Source of the DNA: Actinomadura spongiicola
GTDB taxonomy: Bacteria; Actinomycetota; Actinomycetes; Streptosporangiales; Streptosporangiaceae
NCBI RefSeq assembly: GCF_003432485.1
Contig: NZ_QVNQ01000010.1
Location: 1 to 64,000 of the forward strand
DNA length: 64,000 nt
Direction of reading: 5' to 3'
The position numbers were made by a program, and so were the translations under genes. Below are positions 53,161 through 61,654 of this stretch, piece after piece (positions within the stretch are counted from its first letter, which is position 1; the number at the start of each line of letters is the position of its first letter). The notes below the pieces were generated by a model. The model made no database searches and had not been told where the DNA came from. It saw only the letters and a program-made list of their open reading frames with translations.

Positions 53161-53349
53161 TCATTTCGGCTCTTCGGCGATCGCCGACTGGAAACCGGCG
53201 ATCGCCTCGGCCTGTTCTGTGTCGAGTGACACAAATATCCGGTGCAGTGCGCGGCCCAACACGGATTCTTCGAGATCGTCCAGGGCGTGCAAGGGGATGA
53301 CGCTGACATCCAGCAACTGATCGGCGCGGTCCGCTCCGGTATCGGCCAT
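53161..53349 (-). CDS. fxsA: FxsA-like precursor peptide
   Basis: 62 residues, minus strand, divergent from fxsB. The C-terminus is AGFQSAIAEEPK: an FxSxx core (FQSAI) followed by five residues, whereas the family normally ends at FxSxx. The leader contains LDVSVIPLHALDDLEESVL and is acidic and helical. FxsB enzymes join the Phe ring to the Ser or neighbouring residue of this motif to give a strained cyclophane. ATG 53349 follows GGAGG at eight bases. Assignment as precursor rests on position, size and the FxS core. Confidence 0.75.
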   Translation of the reverse strand: MADTGADRADQLLDVSVIPLHALDDLEESVLGRALHRIFVSLDTEQAEAIAGFQSAIAEEPK

Positions 53350-53476
53350 GGAAACACCTCCGGAGAAGATGTTATTTTGCGGGGCAGGATGGGGCGATGA
53401 CATCGGCATAAAGGACGCCCGTTCAAGCCGTACCGGGTCGGCCCCGGAAGACGCCGTACCGGAAGCCGGGGTGCGC

Positions 53477-54748
53477 ATGAGCGAGGAAGCGGCTTTCATC
53501 GAGGCCCGCGCCACCGTGAGCCCGCCGCGGCCCCGCCCACCGGCGGAACCGGATGTGGACGCGCTCCTGGCCGACGGCTGGCGGCCGACCCCGTTCCGGC
53601 AGTTCGTCCTCAAGATCGTTAGCCGTTGCGATCTGGCGTGCGACCACTGCTACGTCTACCGGATGGGCGACCAGAGCTGGCGCGGGCGGCCGCACGGGAT
53701 GGCGCCCGCGGTGCTCGCCCGTACCGCCGAGCGCGTCGCCGAGCACGTCCGGGACCACGACCTTCCGTCCGTCGCGCTCATCCTGCACGGTGGGGAACCC
53801 CTGCTGGCCGGGACCGGCCTTATCGGAGACACCGTCCGGACGACGCGCGAGGCGGTACGGAAGGCCGCGGGGCCAGGGCCGGACGGCCGCGAACGGGTCC
53901 GCGCCATCGTCCAGACCAACGCCGTCCGGCTCGGCGAGGAGGAGCTGCGGCTGTTCGACGCGCTCGACGTGCGGGTCGGGGTGAGTCTCGACGGCACGGC
54001 CGCGGCGCACGACCGGCACCGGCGCCGCCCCGACGGGCGGGGCAGCCACGCCGCCGTCCACACCGCGCTCGAACGGCTCACCTCCGACCGTTACCGGCAC
54101 CTGTTCGGCGGGCTGCTGTGCACGATCGACCTCCGCAACGACCCGGTGGAGACCTACGAGGCCCTGCTGCGGTACGGGCCGCCCGTCATCGATCTGCTGC
54201 TGCCGCACGCGAACTGGTCCCGGCCGCCGCCGGGACGGCGGGACGGCTCCGCGGCCACACCCTACGGCGACTGGCTGGTCGCGGTGTTCGACCGCTGGTA
54301 CGGGGCGCCGCGGCGGGAGACCGGCGTCCGGCTGTTCCAGGAGATCCTGCACCTGCTGCTCGGTGGGGCGTCCACGACCGAGGCGGTGGGCGTCTCGCCG
54401 GTCGGCGTGGTCGTGGTGGAGACCGACGGAGCGATCGAGCAGTCCGACATCCTGAAGTCCGCGTTTCCCGGTGCTCCGGAGACCGGGAAGCACGTGTTCC
54501 GGGACTCCTTCGACTCGGTGCTGCTGTCACCGTTCATCGCGGCCCGGCAGATCGGCTTGCGAGCCTTGTGTCCGACATGCCTTTCATGTCCCGTTCGGAA
54601 TGTGTGCGGGGGCGGTCATTACGCGCACCGCTACCGCGAATCGAACGGCTTCCAGAACCCCTCGGTGTACTGTCCGGATCTTCTCCGGCTCATCCTGCAC
54701 ATCCGGTCCCGGCTCGCCGCCGATTTGTCCGGAATGGCCGCGAAGTAA
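53477..54748 (+). CDS. fxsB: Radical SAM maturase FxsB
   Basis: 423 residues. PTPFRQFVLKIVSRCDLACDHCYVYRMGDQSWRGRP is the FxsB signature, with C51-x3-C55-x2-C58 binding the SAM cluster. GGEPLL and VSLDGTAAAHDRHR follow. The C-terminal SPASM part has Cys-rich LCPTCLSCPVRNVCGGGHY and YCPDLL for auxiliary clusters. The enzyme generates a 5'-deoxyadenosyl radical and forms a carbon-carbon bond on the FxS core of FxsA. ATG 53477 sits 128 bases from the divergent fxsA start and nine bases before the HEXXH gene at its 3' end. Confidence 0.93.
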   Translation: MSEEAAFIEARATVSPPRPRPPAEPDVDALLADGWRPTPFRQFVLKIVSRCDLACDHCYVYRMGDQSWRGRPHGMAPAVLARTAERVAEHVRDHDLPSVALILHGGEPLLAGTGLIGDTVRTTREAVRKAAGPGPDGRERVRAIVQTNAVRLGEEELRLFDALDVRVGVSLDGTAAAHDRHRRRPDGRGSHAAVHTALERLTSDRYRHLFGGLLCTIDLRNDPVETYEALLRYGPPVIDLLLPHANWSRPPPGRRDGSAATPYGDWLVAVFDRWYGAPRRETGVRLFQEILHLLLGGASTTEAVGVSPVGVVVVETDGAIEQSDILKSAFPGAPETGKHVFRDSFDSVLLSPFIAARQIGLRALCPTCLSCPVRNVCGGGHYAHRYRESNGFQNPSVYCPDLLRLILHIRSRLAADLSGMAAK

Positions 54749-54756
54749 AGGAAGAA

Positions 54757-56106
54757 ATGGACGTTTCCTACCATCGGCCATCCAGCCGTCTGCTGCGGGA
54801 ACTGGCAGCGGGGGCGGGGGGAATTCCGGCGATGCGGGTGCTGGACGACATACAGGCGAGTCGGCACCTCCTTCTCGTGCGCGCGGTGGCGGAGCAGGCG
54901 CGTTCGTCCGGCGATCGGGGAACGGCCGAACGGGTCCGGCGCGCCTACCGGATGCTCGCCGATCTGGACGCCGCCCACCCGGTGGAGGTCCGCCGTGTGC
55001 TCCGGCATCCGGCGGTCGGCGCATGGGCGGCCCGAACGATCCGTGACGCCCGCCGTGGCGGTTCGTCCGGCGCCATGGAGCAGCTCAGCACGGTCGCCGC
55101 GGCCGCGACGATCCGCGCCGGGGGCGACGCGACCGTGACCGTGCCGGCCAGGGGCACGACGGTCATGTTGCCCTCGTTGGGCGCCGCCGTCCTCAACCGG
55201 CCCGCCATGTCCCCGACGGTGCGTGTCGCGGGCGGACGCGCGGTGGTCGAGGCGCCCGGCACCCGAGTCGAGGTGCCCGCCGACGCGCGGACCGACGCGC
55301 CGGGCTGGCTCGGGCTGCGACGCGTCACGGTGTCCTCGGCGGGGCTGTCGCTGGACGTCCTGATCGACGACCTCGACCCGTACCGGTTGCCCGCCGGCGC
55401 GCTACGAGACCGGCTTCCGGGTTCCGAGCTGCGGCGCTGGGCCGAAGACCTCGCGGCCGCCTGGCACCGCCTGGTCGGACGTCACCGGGAGGTGGCCGAG
55501 GAGGCGAGCGTGGCCGTCCGCGTGGTGACGCCCCTGGCCGACCCCGGCACCGGCCGGATCAGCGCCAGTTCCCGCGAGGTGCACGGCGCCATCGGGTTCT
55601 CCCGGACCTCCGACGCCTGCGCGCTGGCCCTCGCGCTCGCCCACGAGACGCAGCACATCAAGCTGGCCGCGCTGGTCGAGGCGGTCCCGATGATCCGTCC
55701 CGGCCACGACCGGCTGTACTACGCTCCGTGGCGGAACGATCCCCGTCCCGTCTACGGAATGCTTCAGGGCACGTACGCGCACCTCGGCGTCGCCGCGTTC
55801 TGGCGGCGCGAGCGCGGCTGGACGCCCGGCGACATGCACGCGCACACCGAGTTCGAACGCTGGCGCACGGCGGCCCTGTGGGCGTGCGACAGCCTCCTGC
55901 GAGGCGACGGCCTGACATCGGCCGGTGTCGACTTCGTCCATGGCATGGCCGACACCCTGAGGCTCTGGGCGCGGGAGCCGGTGCCCGCCCAGGCGATGCG
56001 GTCGGCGTCCCGCAAGGCCGCGCGGCACCGGGCCTGCTGGGCGCGGCGCAACGGCCGCCCACACCCCGGAGCCGGGGTGGTCAGTCCCGCGCGGGCGGCT
56101 CGTTGA
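54757..56106 (+). CDS. HEXXH-motif putative peptide modification protein
   Basis: 449 residues. HETQH at 296-300, a zinc-metalloprotease-type motif, is the mark of the TIGR04267-type proteins found in FxSxx-COOH clusters. The N-terminus has Leu/Arg helices; the rest has long beta-rich segments (TVTVPARGTTVMLPS, RVAGGRAVVEAPGTRVEVP). It may cleave or otherwise modify the FxsA peptide, or cut a partner. ATG 54757 follows AAAGGAAG and begins nine bases after fxsB. Its 3' end overlaps the S4 gene by 26 bases on the other strand. Confidence 0.9.
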   Translation: MDVSYHRPSSRLLRELAAGAGGIPAMRVLDDIQASRHLLLVRAVAEQARSSGDRGTAERVRRAYRMLADLDAAHPVEVRRVLRHPAVGAWAARTIRDARRGGSSGAMEQLSTVAAAATIRAGGDATVTVPARGTTVMLPSLGAAVLNRPAMSPTVRVAGGRAVVEAPGTRVEVPADARTDAPGWLGLRRVTVSSAGLSLDVLIDDLDPYRLPAGALRDRLPGSELRRWAEDLAAAWHRLVGRHREVAEEASVAVRVVTPLADPGTGRISASSREVHGAIGFSRTSDACALALALAHETQHIKLAALVEAVPMIRPGHDRLYYAPWRNDPRPVYGMLQGTYAHLGVAAFWRRERGWTPGDMHAHTEFERWRTAALWACDSLLRGDGLTSAGVDFVHGMADTLRLWAREPVPAQAMRSASRKAARHRACWARRNGRPHPGAGVVSPARAAR

Positions 56107-56485
56107 GGACGCGGTAGCGGTCGAGGATGCGTTCCAGTTCGCGACGGTCCCGTTTGGTGGGACGGCCCGCGCCGCGCTCGCGGCGGCCGACCGGGATGAG
56201 GGCCTCGGGCGGCGGCGGAGGCGGGCTCTTGTCGATCAGGCATTCCTGCGCGACGGGCGCCCCGACCCGCTTACGGATGATCCGCTTCACGACGACGATC
56301 CGTTCCCGCCCGTCATGGCGGAGCCGGACCTCGTCGCCGGGCTTCACCGTGGTGGACGGTTTGGCGCGTTCGTCGTTCACGCGGACATGCCCCGCGCGGC
56401 AGGCGGTCGTCGCCATCGACCGGGTCTTCAGCAGGCGCACCGACCAGATCCACAGGTCGACCCGCACCGTCCCCTCGTCGCCCAT
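56081..56485 (-). CDS. S4-domain RNA-binding protein
   Basis: 134 residues. The S4 domain is VRVDLWIWSVRLLKTRSMATTACRAGHVRVNDERAKPSTTVKPGDEVRLR, as in Hsp15-like and heat-shock ribosome proteins; the tail is basic and Pro-rich. It likely binds rRNA or stalled ribosomes. Convergent with the HEXXH gene. Confidence 0.9.
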   Translation of the reverse strand: MGDEGTVRVDLWIWSVRLLKTRSMATTACRAGHVRVNDERAKPSTTVKPGDEVRLRHDGRERIVVVKRIIRKRVGAPVAQECLIDKSPPPPPPEALIPVGRRERGAGRPTKRDRRELERILDRYRVLNEPPARD

Positions 56486-56497
56486 ACGTCCATGATG

Positions 56498-57475
56498 TCA
56501 CTCGGGGACGGGTGCGCGGTTGGCGGTGATCCAGGCGTCGGCGCGTTCCCACTGCGTGTACAGCCAGTCGGTGCGGGCGTCGCGGCCGTCGGGGACTTCC
56601 TCGGCGGGGATCCGCCACCAGCGGGCGCGGACGGGTTCGGTGAGGGGGACGCGGCGCCAGACGTCGGCGGCCGTGGCCATGTGGTCGAGGCCGGTGTGCG
56701 CGACGAACACGACGTCGGCGGTCGGCGCGGATTCGAGCGCGGCGAGCACCCCGCCGGGACGTGGCGGCATCACGTTCCGCATCGCCGCCGCGCGTTTCGC
56801 CTCGTCCCGCCGCTGGAGGCGGGCCAGCCGCCGGATCGCGCGCCGCCGCCGACGCGGCGTGAAGTTGCCGCCCTCGGGGAAGATCAGGAGCGCGTCGCGG
56901 GGGCCGAGGTCGTCGGCGAGGCGGCCGATGTCGTCGACGGCGCCGCCGCCCGGCGTGACGAACACGTTCGGCAGACGGTTCGCGGCGATGTCGATGCACG
57001 GATCGAGCTGCAACTGCGCCTTCATGACGACGCGGGGCCGCCGCCGGTAGTCGCTGAGCAGATGGTGGACGAGGAGCAGCGCGTCCCCCGGGCCCGCGTG
57101 GCGGCTGAGGACGATCAGCGGGCGGTCGCCGTCCGGCGTCGTCCCCGGCCGGGGGCCGTCGATCACGATGCGCAGGCCCAGCCGCCGTTCCGCGACCGCG
57201 TACAGGGCGCCGACATAGCGGCGGATCACGTCGTAGTGCCGGTCGTCGCGGGCGCGGCGCCGAAGCCACAGCCAGCCGAGCTCCAGGACGGCGACCGACT
57301 CCCGCGTGCCCCACGCCAGCGCGAACCACAGCAGCCGGGCGGCGCGCCGGCGGTCGCGTCCGGCCAGTGTCGCCACCGGCTGGACGACCGGGAACAGCAC
57401 GACGATCAGCAGGGTCAGGACGAACAGCAGCGGCGTGAGGAGCACGCGGCGGACGATGGAGGGCGGGAGTGGCAT
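56498..57475 (-). CDS. 1-acyl-glycerol-3-phosphate acyltransferase family protein
   Basis: 325 residues with an N-terminal membrane segment (RRVLLTPLLFVLTLLIVVLFPVVQPVATL). The PlsC-type catalytic H-x4-D is RHAGPGD (H126 and D131), followed by IFPEGGNFTPRRRRRA, the glycerol-phosphate binding block. It acylates a phospholipid precursor. It follows the patatin gene by one base, so one operon of membrane lipid enzymes. Confidence 0.92.
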   Translation of the reverse strand: MPLPPSIVRRVLLTPLLFVLTLLIVVLFPVVQPVATLAGRDRRRAARLLWFALAWGTRESVAVLELGWLWLRRRARDDRHYDVIRRYVGALYAVAERRLGLRIVIDGPRPGTTPDGDRPLIVLSRHAGPGDALLLVHHLLSDYRRRPRVVMKAQLQLDPCIDIAANRLPNVFVTPGGGAVDDIGRLADDLGPRDALLIFPEGGNFTPRRRRRAIRRLARLQRRDEAKRAAAMRNVMPPRPGGVLAALESAPTADVVFVAHTGLDHMATAADVWRRVPLTEPVRARWWRIPAEEVPDGRDARTDWLYTQWERADAWITANRAPVPE

Positions 57476-57476
57476 G

Positions 57477-58316
57477 TCACGCTCGTTCCTTGAGGTAGGT
57501 CAAGGATGCCTCGTAGGCGCGTTCGATGTGCGCGGCGATGCCCGTGGCGTTCCGGTACCGCATCTGCGCGAGGTCGACGCCCGCCTTCTGCGGGCGGGCA
57601 CCCGCCGGGAGGACGTGCACGGTGAGGTCCTCCGGCAGGCTCGCCATCTCCTCGAAGAAGCGGTGCCGCCGCGCGATCTCGAACGCGACGAGGCCGACCT
57701 CCCAGGGGCGGCGCGGCGGCGGCAGGTCCCGCTCGATGCGCCCGACGTGCAGGACGTAGATGGTGGTGGCGCCGAGCATGACGGCCCGTCCGACCGGGAT
57801 GCTGTGGACGAGCCCGCCGTCGACATAGTGCCGGTCGCCGATCGGGACGGGCGGCAGCAGCCCCGGCGCGGCGGACGAGGCCAGCACGGCCGGGATCAGG
57901 GGACCCTCGGTGAACCAGTGCGCCATCGCCGTCTCGATTCCGGCGGCGACGCACTGGAACGGGACGGCCAACTCCTCGAACGTCCGGACGGGAAGCAGTT
58001 CGTCCAGCATCCGGCGGAGCGGTTCGTTCGAGTGCAGATGCGTTCCGGAGCGGGCGAGCGTCCACAGCCGCGCGAGGACGCCCGCGCCGAACACGGACCG
58101 GGCGGAGTCGTTCGACCACAGGCCGGTGAGCCGTTCGATCGCCGCGTCGCCGGGCTCCGCGGCGACGAACACGCCGTTCAGCGCGCCGATCGACGTCCCG
58201 ACGACCAGGTCGGGTCTGATGCCGGTCTCTTCCAGCGCCCGCAACATGCCGACCTCGTGCGCGCCGAGCACACCGCCGCCGCCGAGCACGAACGCGACCC
58301 GGGGCTCCCGTTCCAC
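57477..58316 (-). CDS. Patatin-like phospholipase
   Basis: 279 residues. The patatin core is complete: oxyanion loop LGGGGVLGAHEVG (residues 11-23), nucleophile S42 in GTSIG, and the dyad Asp166 in YVDGGLV. A lipid acyl hydrolase acting on membrane phospholipids is expected. GTG 58316 follows GAGG. The neighbour downstream is an acyltransferase, which suggests a deacylation/reacylation cycle. Confidence 0.93.
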   Translation of the reverse strand: MEREPRVAFVLGGGGVLGAHEVGMLRALEETGIRPDLVVGTSIGALNGVFVAAEPGDAAIERLTGLWSNDSARSVFGAGVLARLWTLARSGTHLHSNEPLRRMLDELLPVRTFEELAVPFQCVAAGIETAMAHWFTEGPLIPAVLASSAAPGLLPPVPIGDRHYVDGGLVHSIPVGRAVMLGATTIYVLHVGRIERDLPPPRRPWEVGLVAFEIARRHRFFEEMASLPEDLTVHVLPAGARPQKAGVDLAQMRYRNATGIAAHIERAYEASLTYLKERA

Positions 58317-58396
58317 GCGTCCGGGCCTCCTCTCGCGGGTCTGAGAGGAGCCTCTCCGCCGGGGACGGCGATAAACGGGCGAACGCGGCGTCCGTC

Positions 58397-58462
58397 ATGC
58401 GGTGTTCGTCATACGGGTGCGCGTCGTACGGGTGTGCCTCATACGGCGTCACCGCAATACGG
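58397..58462. repeat. Tandem 15-base repeats upstream of the patatin gene
   Basis: ATGCGG/ATACGG-type cores occur at about 58396, 58411, 58426, 58441 and 58457, spacing 15, 15, 15 and 16 bases. On the minus strand they can be read as an HPYDAHPYDEH-like peptide in a frame without a good start. They may be a regulatory array or a trace of slippage. Confidence 0.5.
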
Positions 58463-58558
58463 CGCGCGCCCGGCCGGGGCGGCGGGTGAGTTCGGCCCGG
58501 CCGGGCGGCGCCATCCGGGATGGCATCTCACGACGTGGGAGCGCGTCGCCCGGTTCGG

Positions 58559-59560
58559 TCACACGGAAGGACGGCCACGCTCGTCGCGGCGCTCGGATCC
58601 GGCTGGACGCCCGGGCCCACGGCCCTCGTCGCGGGTGACCTCGATGCGCTCCTTGCGGAGTTCGCCGCGGATGGTCTCCTCGTCCTGGACCTGCTCGGTC
58701 CGGACCCGGACCCGCTCGACCGGAACGGTCTCCTTGGCGATGACCGGACGCTCCTCGTAGAGGATGATCTCCAGGTCGTCCTCGGAGATGGCCAGGTCGG
58801 GACTCGGCCGCCCGCCCGTGATCGGCTCGCGGTCGATCCTGATCTCCTCGTGGGTGAGAGGGACGGTCCGCTCGACCATCTCCGTCTCGATCCACTTGTG
58901 CACGTGGACGCGTCCCGCCTCGTTCCGCTCGGTGCTGACGCGCATCCGCTCCTCCGACCGGGTCAGCTCGGTCAACGGCTCCGCGCCCTCTCTCGGCGCC
59001 TGGGACGGTGTCGCCTGTCCGCGCTTGTTCTTGTCCGGTCGTACGGCCATTCCGGCGGCACCCGCCATCCCGGCGGTACCGGCCGCGCCCGCCATGCCCG
59101 GCGACTTCTCGCCGGAGCCCTCGGCGGCCTTGCCCTCGGCGGCCTTGCCTTCCGCGTTCTTGCCCTCGGCGCCGGCCATGCGGCGGTCCTCGGGATTTCC
59201 GCGCGAGCTGTCGGTCTCGTCCGTGCCGCGTCCGGCCGGTGGACGGACGCCGTAGTGCCGGTACAGGTCCACGATCTGGGCATGCGACAGGTGTTCGTCC
59301 GCGTCCACGTTGGGAGCGCCCTTGATGGTCTCCTTGTCGTAGGGGACCTGGAGCATGTCCCCGTTCTTACGCGTCCCGGCCAAGGGGACGAAGCTCTCCC
59401 TCATCCCGAACCACCCGGTGTGCACCGTCACCCATTCCGGCGCTCCGGAGTCGTCGTTGAGGTACACCTGTTTGATCGTGCCGACCTTCGTGCCGTGGGT
59501 GTCGGTCACGCTCATGCCCATCAGTTCCCGCACCTGTGTCTGCGTCTCCACGTTGAACAC
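58559..59560 (-). CDS. PRC-barrel and DUF2382 stress protein
   Basis: 333 residues. The N-terminal PRC-barrel reads ELMGMSVTDTHGTKVGTIKQVYLNDDSGAPEWVTVHTGWFG. A Gly/Ala-rich linker with GKAAEGKAAEG and GMAGAAGTAGMAG repeats separates it from the C-terminal DUF2382 domain, which has SEERMRVSTERNEAGRVHVHKW and an Arg/Glu-rich tail. Proteins of this layout occur in actinobacterial stress responses; function unknown. The GTG at 59560 is used; a second GTG (59551) has a better ribosome site. Confidence 0.88.
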   Translation of the reverse strand: MFNVETQTQVRELMGMSVTDTHGTKVGTIKQVYLNDDSGAPEWVTVHTGWFGMRESFVPLAGTRKNGDMLQVPYDKETIKGAPNVDADEHLSHAQIVDLYRHYGVRPPAGRGTDETDSSRGNPEDRRMAGAEGKNAEGKAAEGKAAEGSGEKSPGMAGAAGTAGMAGAAGMAVRPDKNKRGQATPSQAPREGAEPLTELTRSEERMRVSTERNEAGRVHVHKWIETEMVERTVPLTHEEIRIDREPITGGRPSPDLAISEDDLEIILYEERPVIAKETVPVERVRVRTEQVQDEETIRGELRKERIEVTRDEGRGPGRPAGSERRDERGRPSV

Positions 59561-59936
59561 CTCTGCTTCCGTGAACGCACCCGGACGGCGGGGGGTGAGG
59601 GGAGGCGGCGGCCCGCCACTCGGTTGCGGTGTATCTCGACCGGGCGCCGGAACACCGACGCCTTGTTCTGTTGATCCCGAGTTGCCGGATTACTCCCTGC
59701 TTTTCCGTGGAGACCCCCGATAAACGCGTTTGCCAAAGGATGACGAACGGTTGAGGAAAGAATTACGCCGGTGACCGGCAACGCCCACCTCGATCATTTC
59801 CGCAATACACCCACATCTCCCCCATTCATAAATGGCGCCACTCGCAACATGGTGATCATTTTAGAATGCGGCAGTTTCTCTTTCCCCGGCACGCGCAAGA
59901 CTGCGGAGGGACGTTCCCACACATCGGAGAACTGAT
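59561..59936. other. Divergent intergenic region
   Basis: About 376 bases between the PRC-barrel gene and the protease gene. The part near 59750-59890 is AT-rich relative to the window and should hold the protease promoter. No other motif supported. Confidence 0.5.
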
Positions 59937-60944
59937 ATGCACGGAATCTCACGCGCGGCCCGAGTCGGGGCCGTACCGGCCGTGATGACCGCCGCTTTCG
60001 CCTGCGCGCTGACGGCCACGGGCGGAATCGCCACGGCGGCCGACACCGGGCCCCGGCGCCCACCCACCTGGTGCAAACCGGGCGGGACGCTGTCCATCCG
60101 CGCGATGCCACAGAAGATCAGGATCGCCCAGTGCGATCTGCGCGGCCGGACGGTGCGCGGCGCCGACGGGCTCACCGCGGTCGTCCCCACCGACGGAAGC
60201 TCCCTGGTCGCGCACGCGCTGCGCACCGGCGGATCCGCCGCCCTGAGCGTCCGCGTCAACCGCGTCGCGGGCGAGATCATCCTGTCGTCGCGGGGCGCGC
60301 ACGTGCCCCAGGGCAGGCCTCGCGCGGCCCAGGCGCCGCTGAACCCGTGCCAGGACGGCACGTACAGCCTCGAACCCAGCAAATGGGCGACGGGCAGCGC
60401 CGTCCCGTGGAGATACCACCCGGGCACGACCGGGCTGCCGAGCTCCGTCATCGCCGAGGGCGTCGCCAACATGGTCAACGGCGCCACCGACTGCACGAGC
60501 CGGCGCAGGTTCACGCCGCCGCCGAACGTGGGCGGGCGCTATGTCGGGCAGTCGGCCACCGGCCCCAACGTCACCGACACCGCCACCTGCGCTCAGCGGG
60601 ACCGCGTCAACACGTTCGGGTGGAGGTCCATGACCGGCGCGAACGGCAACATCCTCGCGGCGACCTGCATCTGGTACAGCGGGTCCCGGACGCTGGAGTC
60701 GGACATGGCGCTCCAGCAGCACGGAAAGCGGTGGTGGACCGGCGGGACGTGCCGTCCCGGGAGCTTCTCGGTCGAGGCGGTCGCGACGCACGAGGCGGGG
60801 CATGTGTTCGGCCTGGCCCATGTCGCGGGGTCGAGGCACTCCGACCTGACGATGGCGCCGTCCGTCGCGGCCTGCGACAACGGGCCCGCCACGCTCGGCC
60901 GCGGCGACCACGCCGGTCTGATCGCCCTGTACGGCGGACGCTGA
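59937..60944 (+). CDS. Secreted matrixin-like zinc metalloprotease
   Basis: 335 residues. A signal peptide (RVGAVPAVMTAAFACALTATGG, then AATAAD) precedes a propeptide-like region and the zinc-binding HEAGHVFGLAH (H285, E286, H289, H295), with a Met-turn LTMAPS thereafter. This is the matrixin/astacin type. Six or more Cys residues in the mature part suggest disulfides. ATG 59937 follows GGAGAACTG. Convergent with the sortase gene. Confidence 0.9.
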   Translation: MHGISRAARVGAVPAVMTAAFACALTATGGIATAADTGPRRPPTWCKPGGTLSIRAMPQKIRIAQCDLRGRTVRGADGLTAVVPTDGSSLVAHALRTGGSAALSVRVNRVAGEIILSSRGAHVPQGRPRAAQAPLNPCQDGTYSLEPSKWATGSAVPWRYHPGTTGLPSSVIAEGVANMVNGATDCTSRRRFTPPPNVGGRYVGQSATGPNVTDTATCAQRDRVNTFGWRSMTGANGNILAATCIWYSGSRTLESDMALQQHGKRWWTGGTCRPGSFSVEAVATHEAGHVFGLAHVAGSRHSDLTMAPSVAACDNGPATLGRGDHAGLIALYGGR

Positions 60945-60970
60945 GCGGCGGCGTCGGGCAGCGGGCAGCG

Positions 60971-61007
60971 GGTCAAAAGGTCACAGGTCAACAGGTCAAC
61001 GGTCGAG
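60971..61007. repeat. Short tandem GGTCAA-type repeats
   Basis: GGTC occurs at 60971, 60979, 60986, 60994 and 61001, i.e. with alternating 8- and 7-base spacing, each followed by A-rich text. Located between the protease and sortase stops, overlapping the sortase 3' end. Function unknown. Confidence 0.55.
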
Positions 61008-61541
61008 TGTGCCGACGACGACGAGCCGCCACCGGTCCGAGCCCTTCGGGGTGCAGGTGATGAGCGTGACGTACCGGCCGTGGGGCGCGCTGCGCGGCCG
61101 GAACGGCACGGGTTCGAGGACGCTTCGCTTCCGCGGATCGATGACGTGCCTGCTCCGCATCCGGTAGACGTAGGACGTGCGGCCGACGCGCAGGACGATC
61201 CTGTCGCCGCGCCTCATCCTGTCGAGCTGGTTGAACGGGCGGTGCCAGGTCGTCCGGTGGCCGAGAAGCACCGTGTTGCCTTCCTGTCCCGGACGGGCCG
61301 TCCCCGGATGGCGCCCGACGCCGCGCCGCAGCACCGACTCGCCCACGCCCGTCCTCACCGTGGTGTTCAGCCGTATCCGCTTGATCCACAGGTGAGCGAT
61401 CACCGCCCCGGTCCGCGCCCGCGCCTGGACGGGCGTCCGGGCTTGCGTCCGGGGTTCGGCGTGGGCGTGCGGAACGACGGTCACGGTCAGGGCGCAGCAG
61501 ACGGCGACGGCGGCCGCGAGGAGTGACTTGCGATCGAGCAT
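60996..61541 (-). CDS. Class E sortase
   Basis: 181 residues. A signal-anchor segment (SLLAAAVAVCCALTVTVVPHAHA) precedes the sortase fold with H95 (LLGHRTTWHRPF), C163 (TLITCTP) and R170 (RWRLVV), the catalytic trio. Class E enzymes link secreted proteins to the cell wall in filamentous actinobacteria. The neighbour is a chaplin-type gene on the same strand, a usual substrate context. ATG 61541 follows GGAAGTGGAC. Confidence 0.9.
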   Translation of the reverse strand: MLDRKSLLAAAVAVCCALTVTVVPHAHAEPRTQARTPVQARARTGAVIAHLWIKRIRLNTTVRTGVGESVLRRGVGRHPGTARPGQEGNTVLLGHRTTWHRPFNQLDRMRRGDRIVLRVGRTSYVYRMRSRHVIDPRKRSVLEPVPFRPRSAPHGRYVTLITCTPKGSDRWRLVVVGTLDR

Positions 61542-61581
61542 GGTCCACTTCCATCGAGATTCTCGGGTTCTGGCGGAAAGG

Positions 61582-61609
61582 GAAGGGGCGGCACGTCTGC
61601 CGCCCCTTC
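61582..61609. terminator. Strong hairpin after the chaplin gene
   Basis: A perfect 12-bp stem (GAAGGGGCGGCA pairing with its complement) with a 4-base loop CGTC. It lies between the chaplin stop and the sortase start, so chaplin transcripts are likely ended here and the sortase has its own or read-through expression. Confidence 0.8.
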
Positions 61610-61654
61610 TCCGCGTCAGGTCGGCGGCGGATCGTCACCCGCGCCGACGCCGGT

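Noticed and set aside
53626..56106. Long in-frame extension of the HEXXH protein back to 53626
   Set aside because: The extension is a shifted reading of fxsB; ATG 54757 has a good ribosome site.
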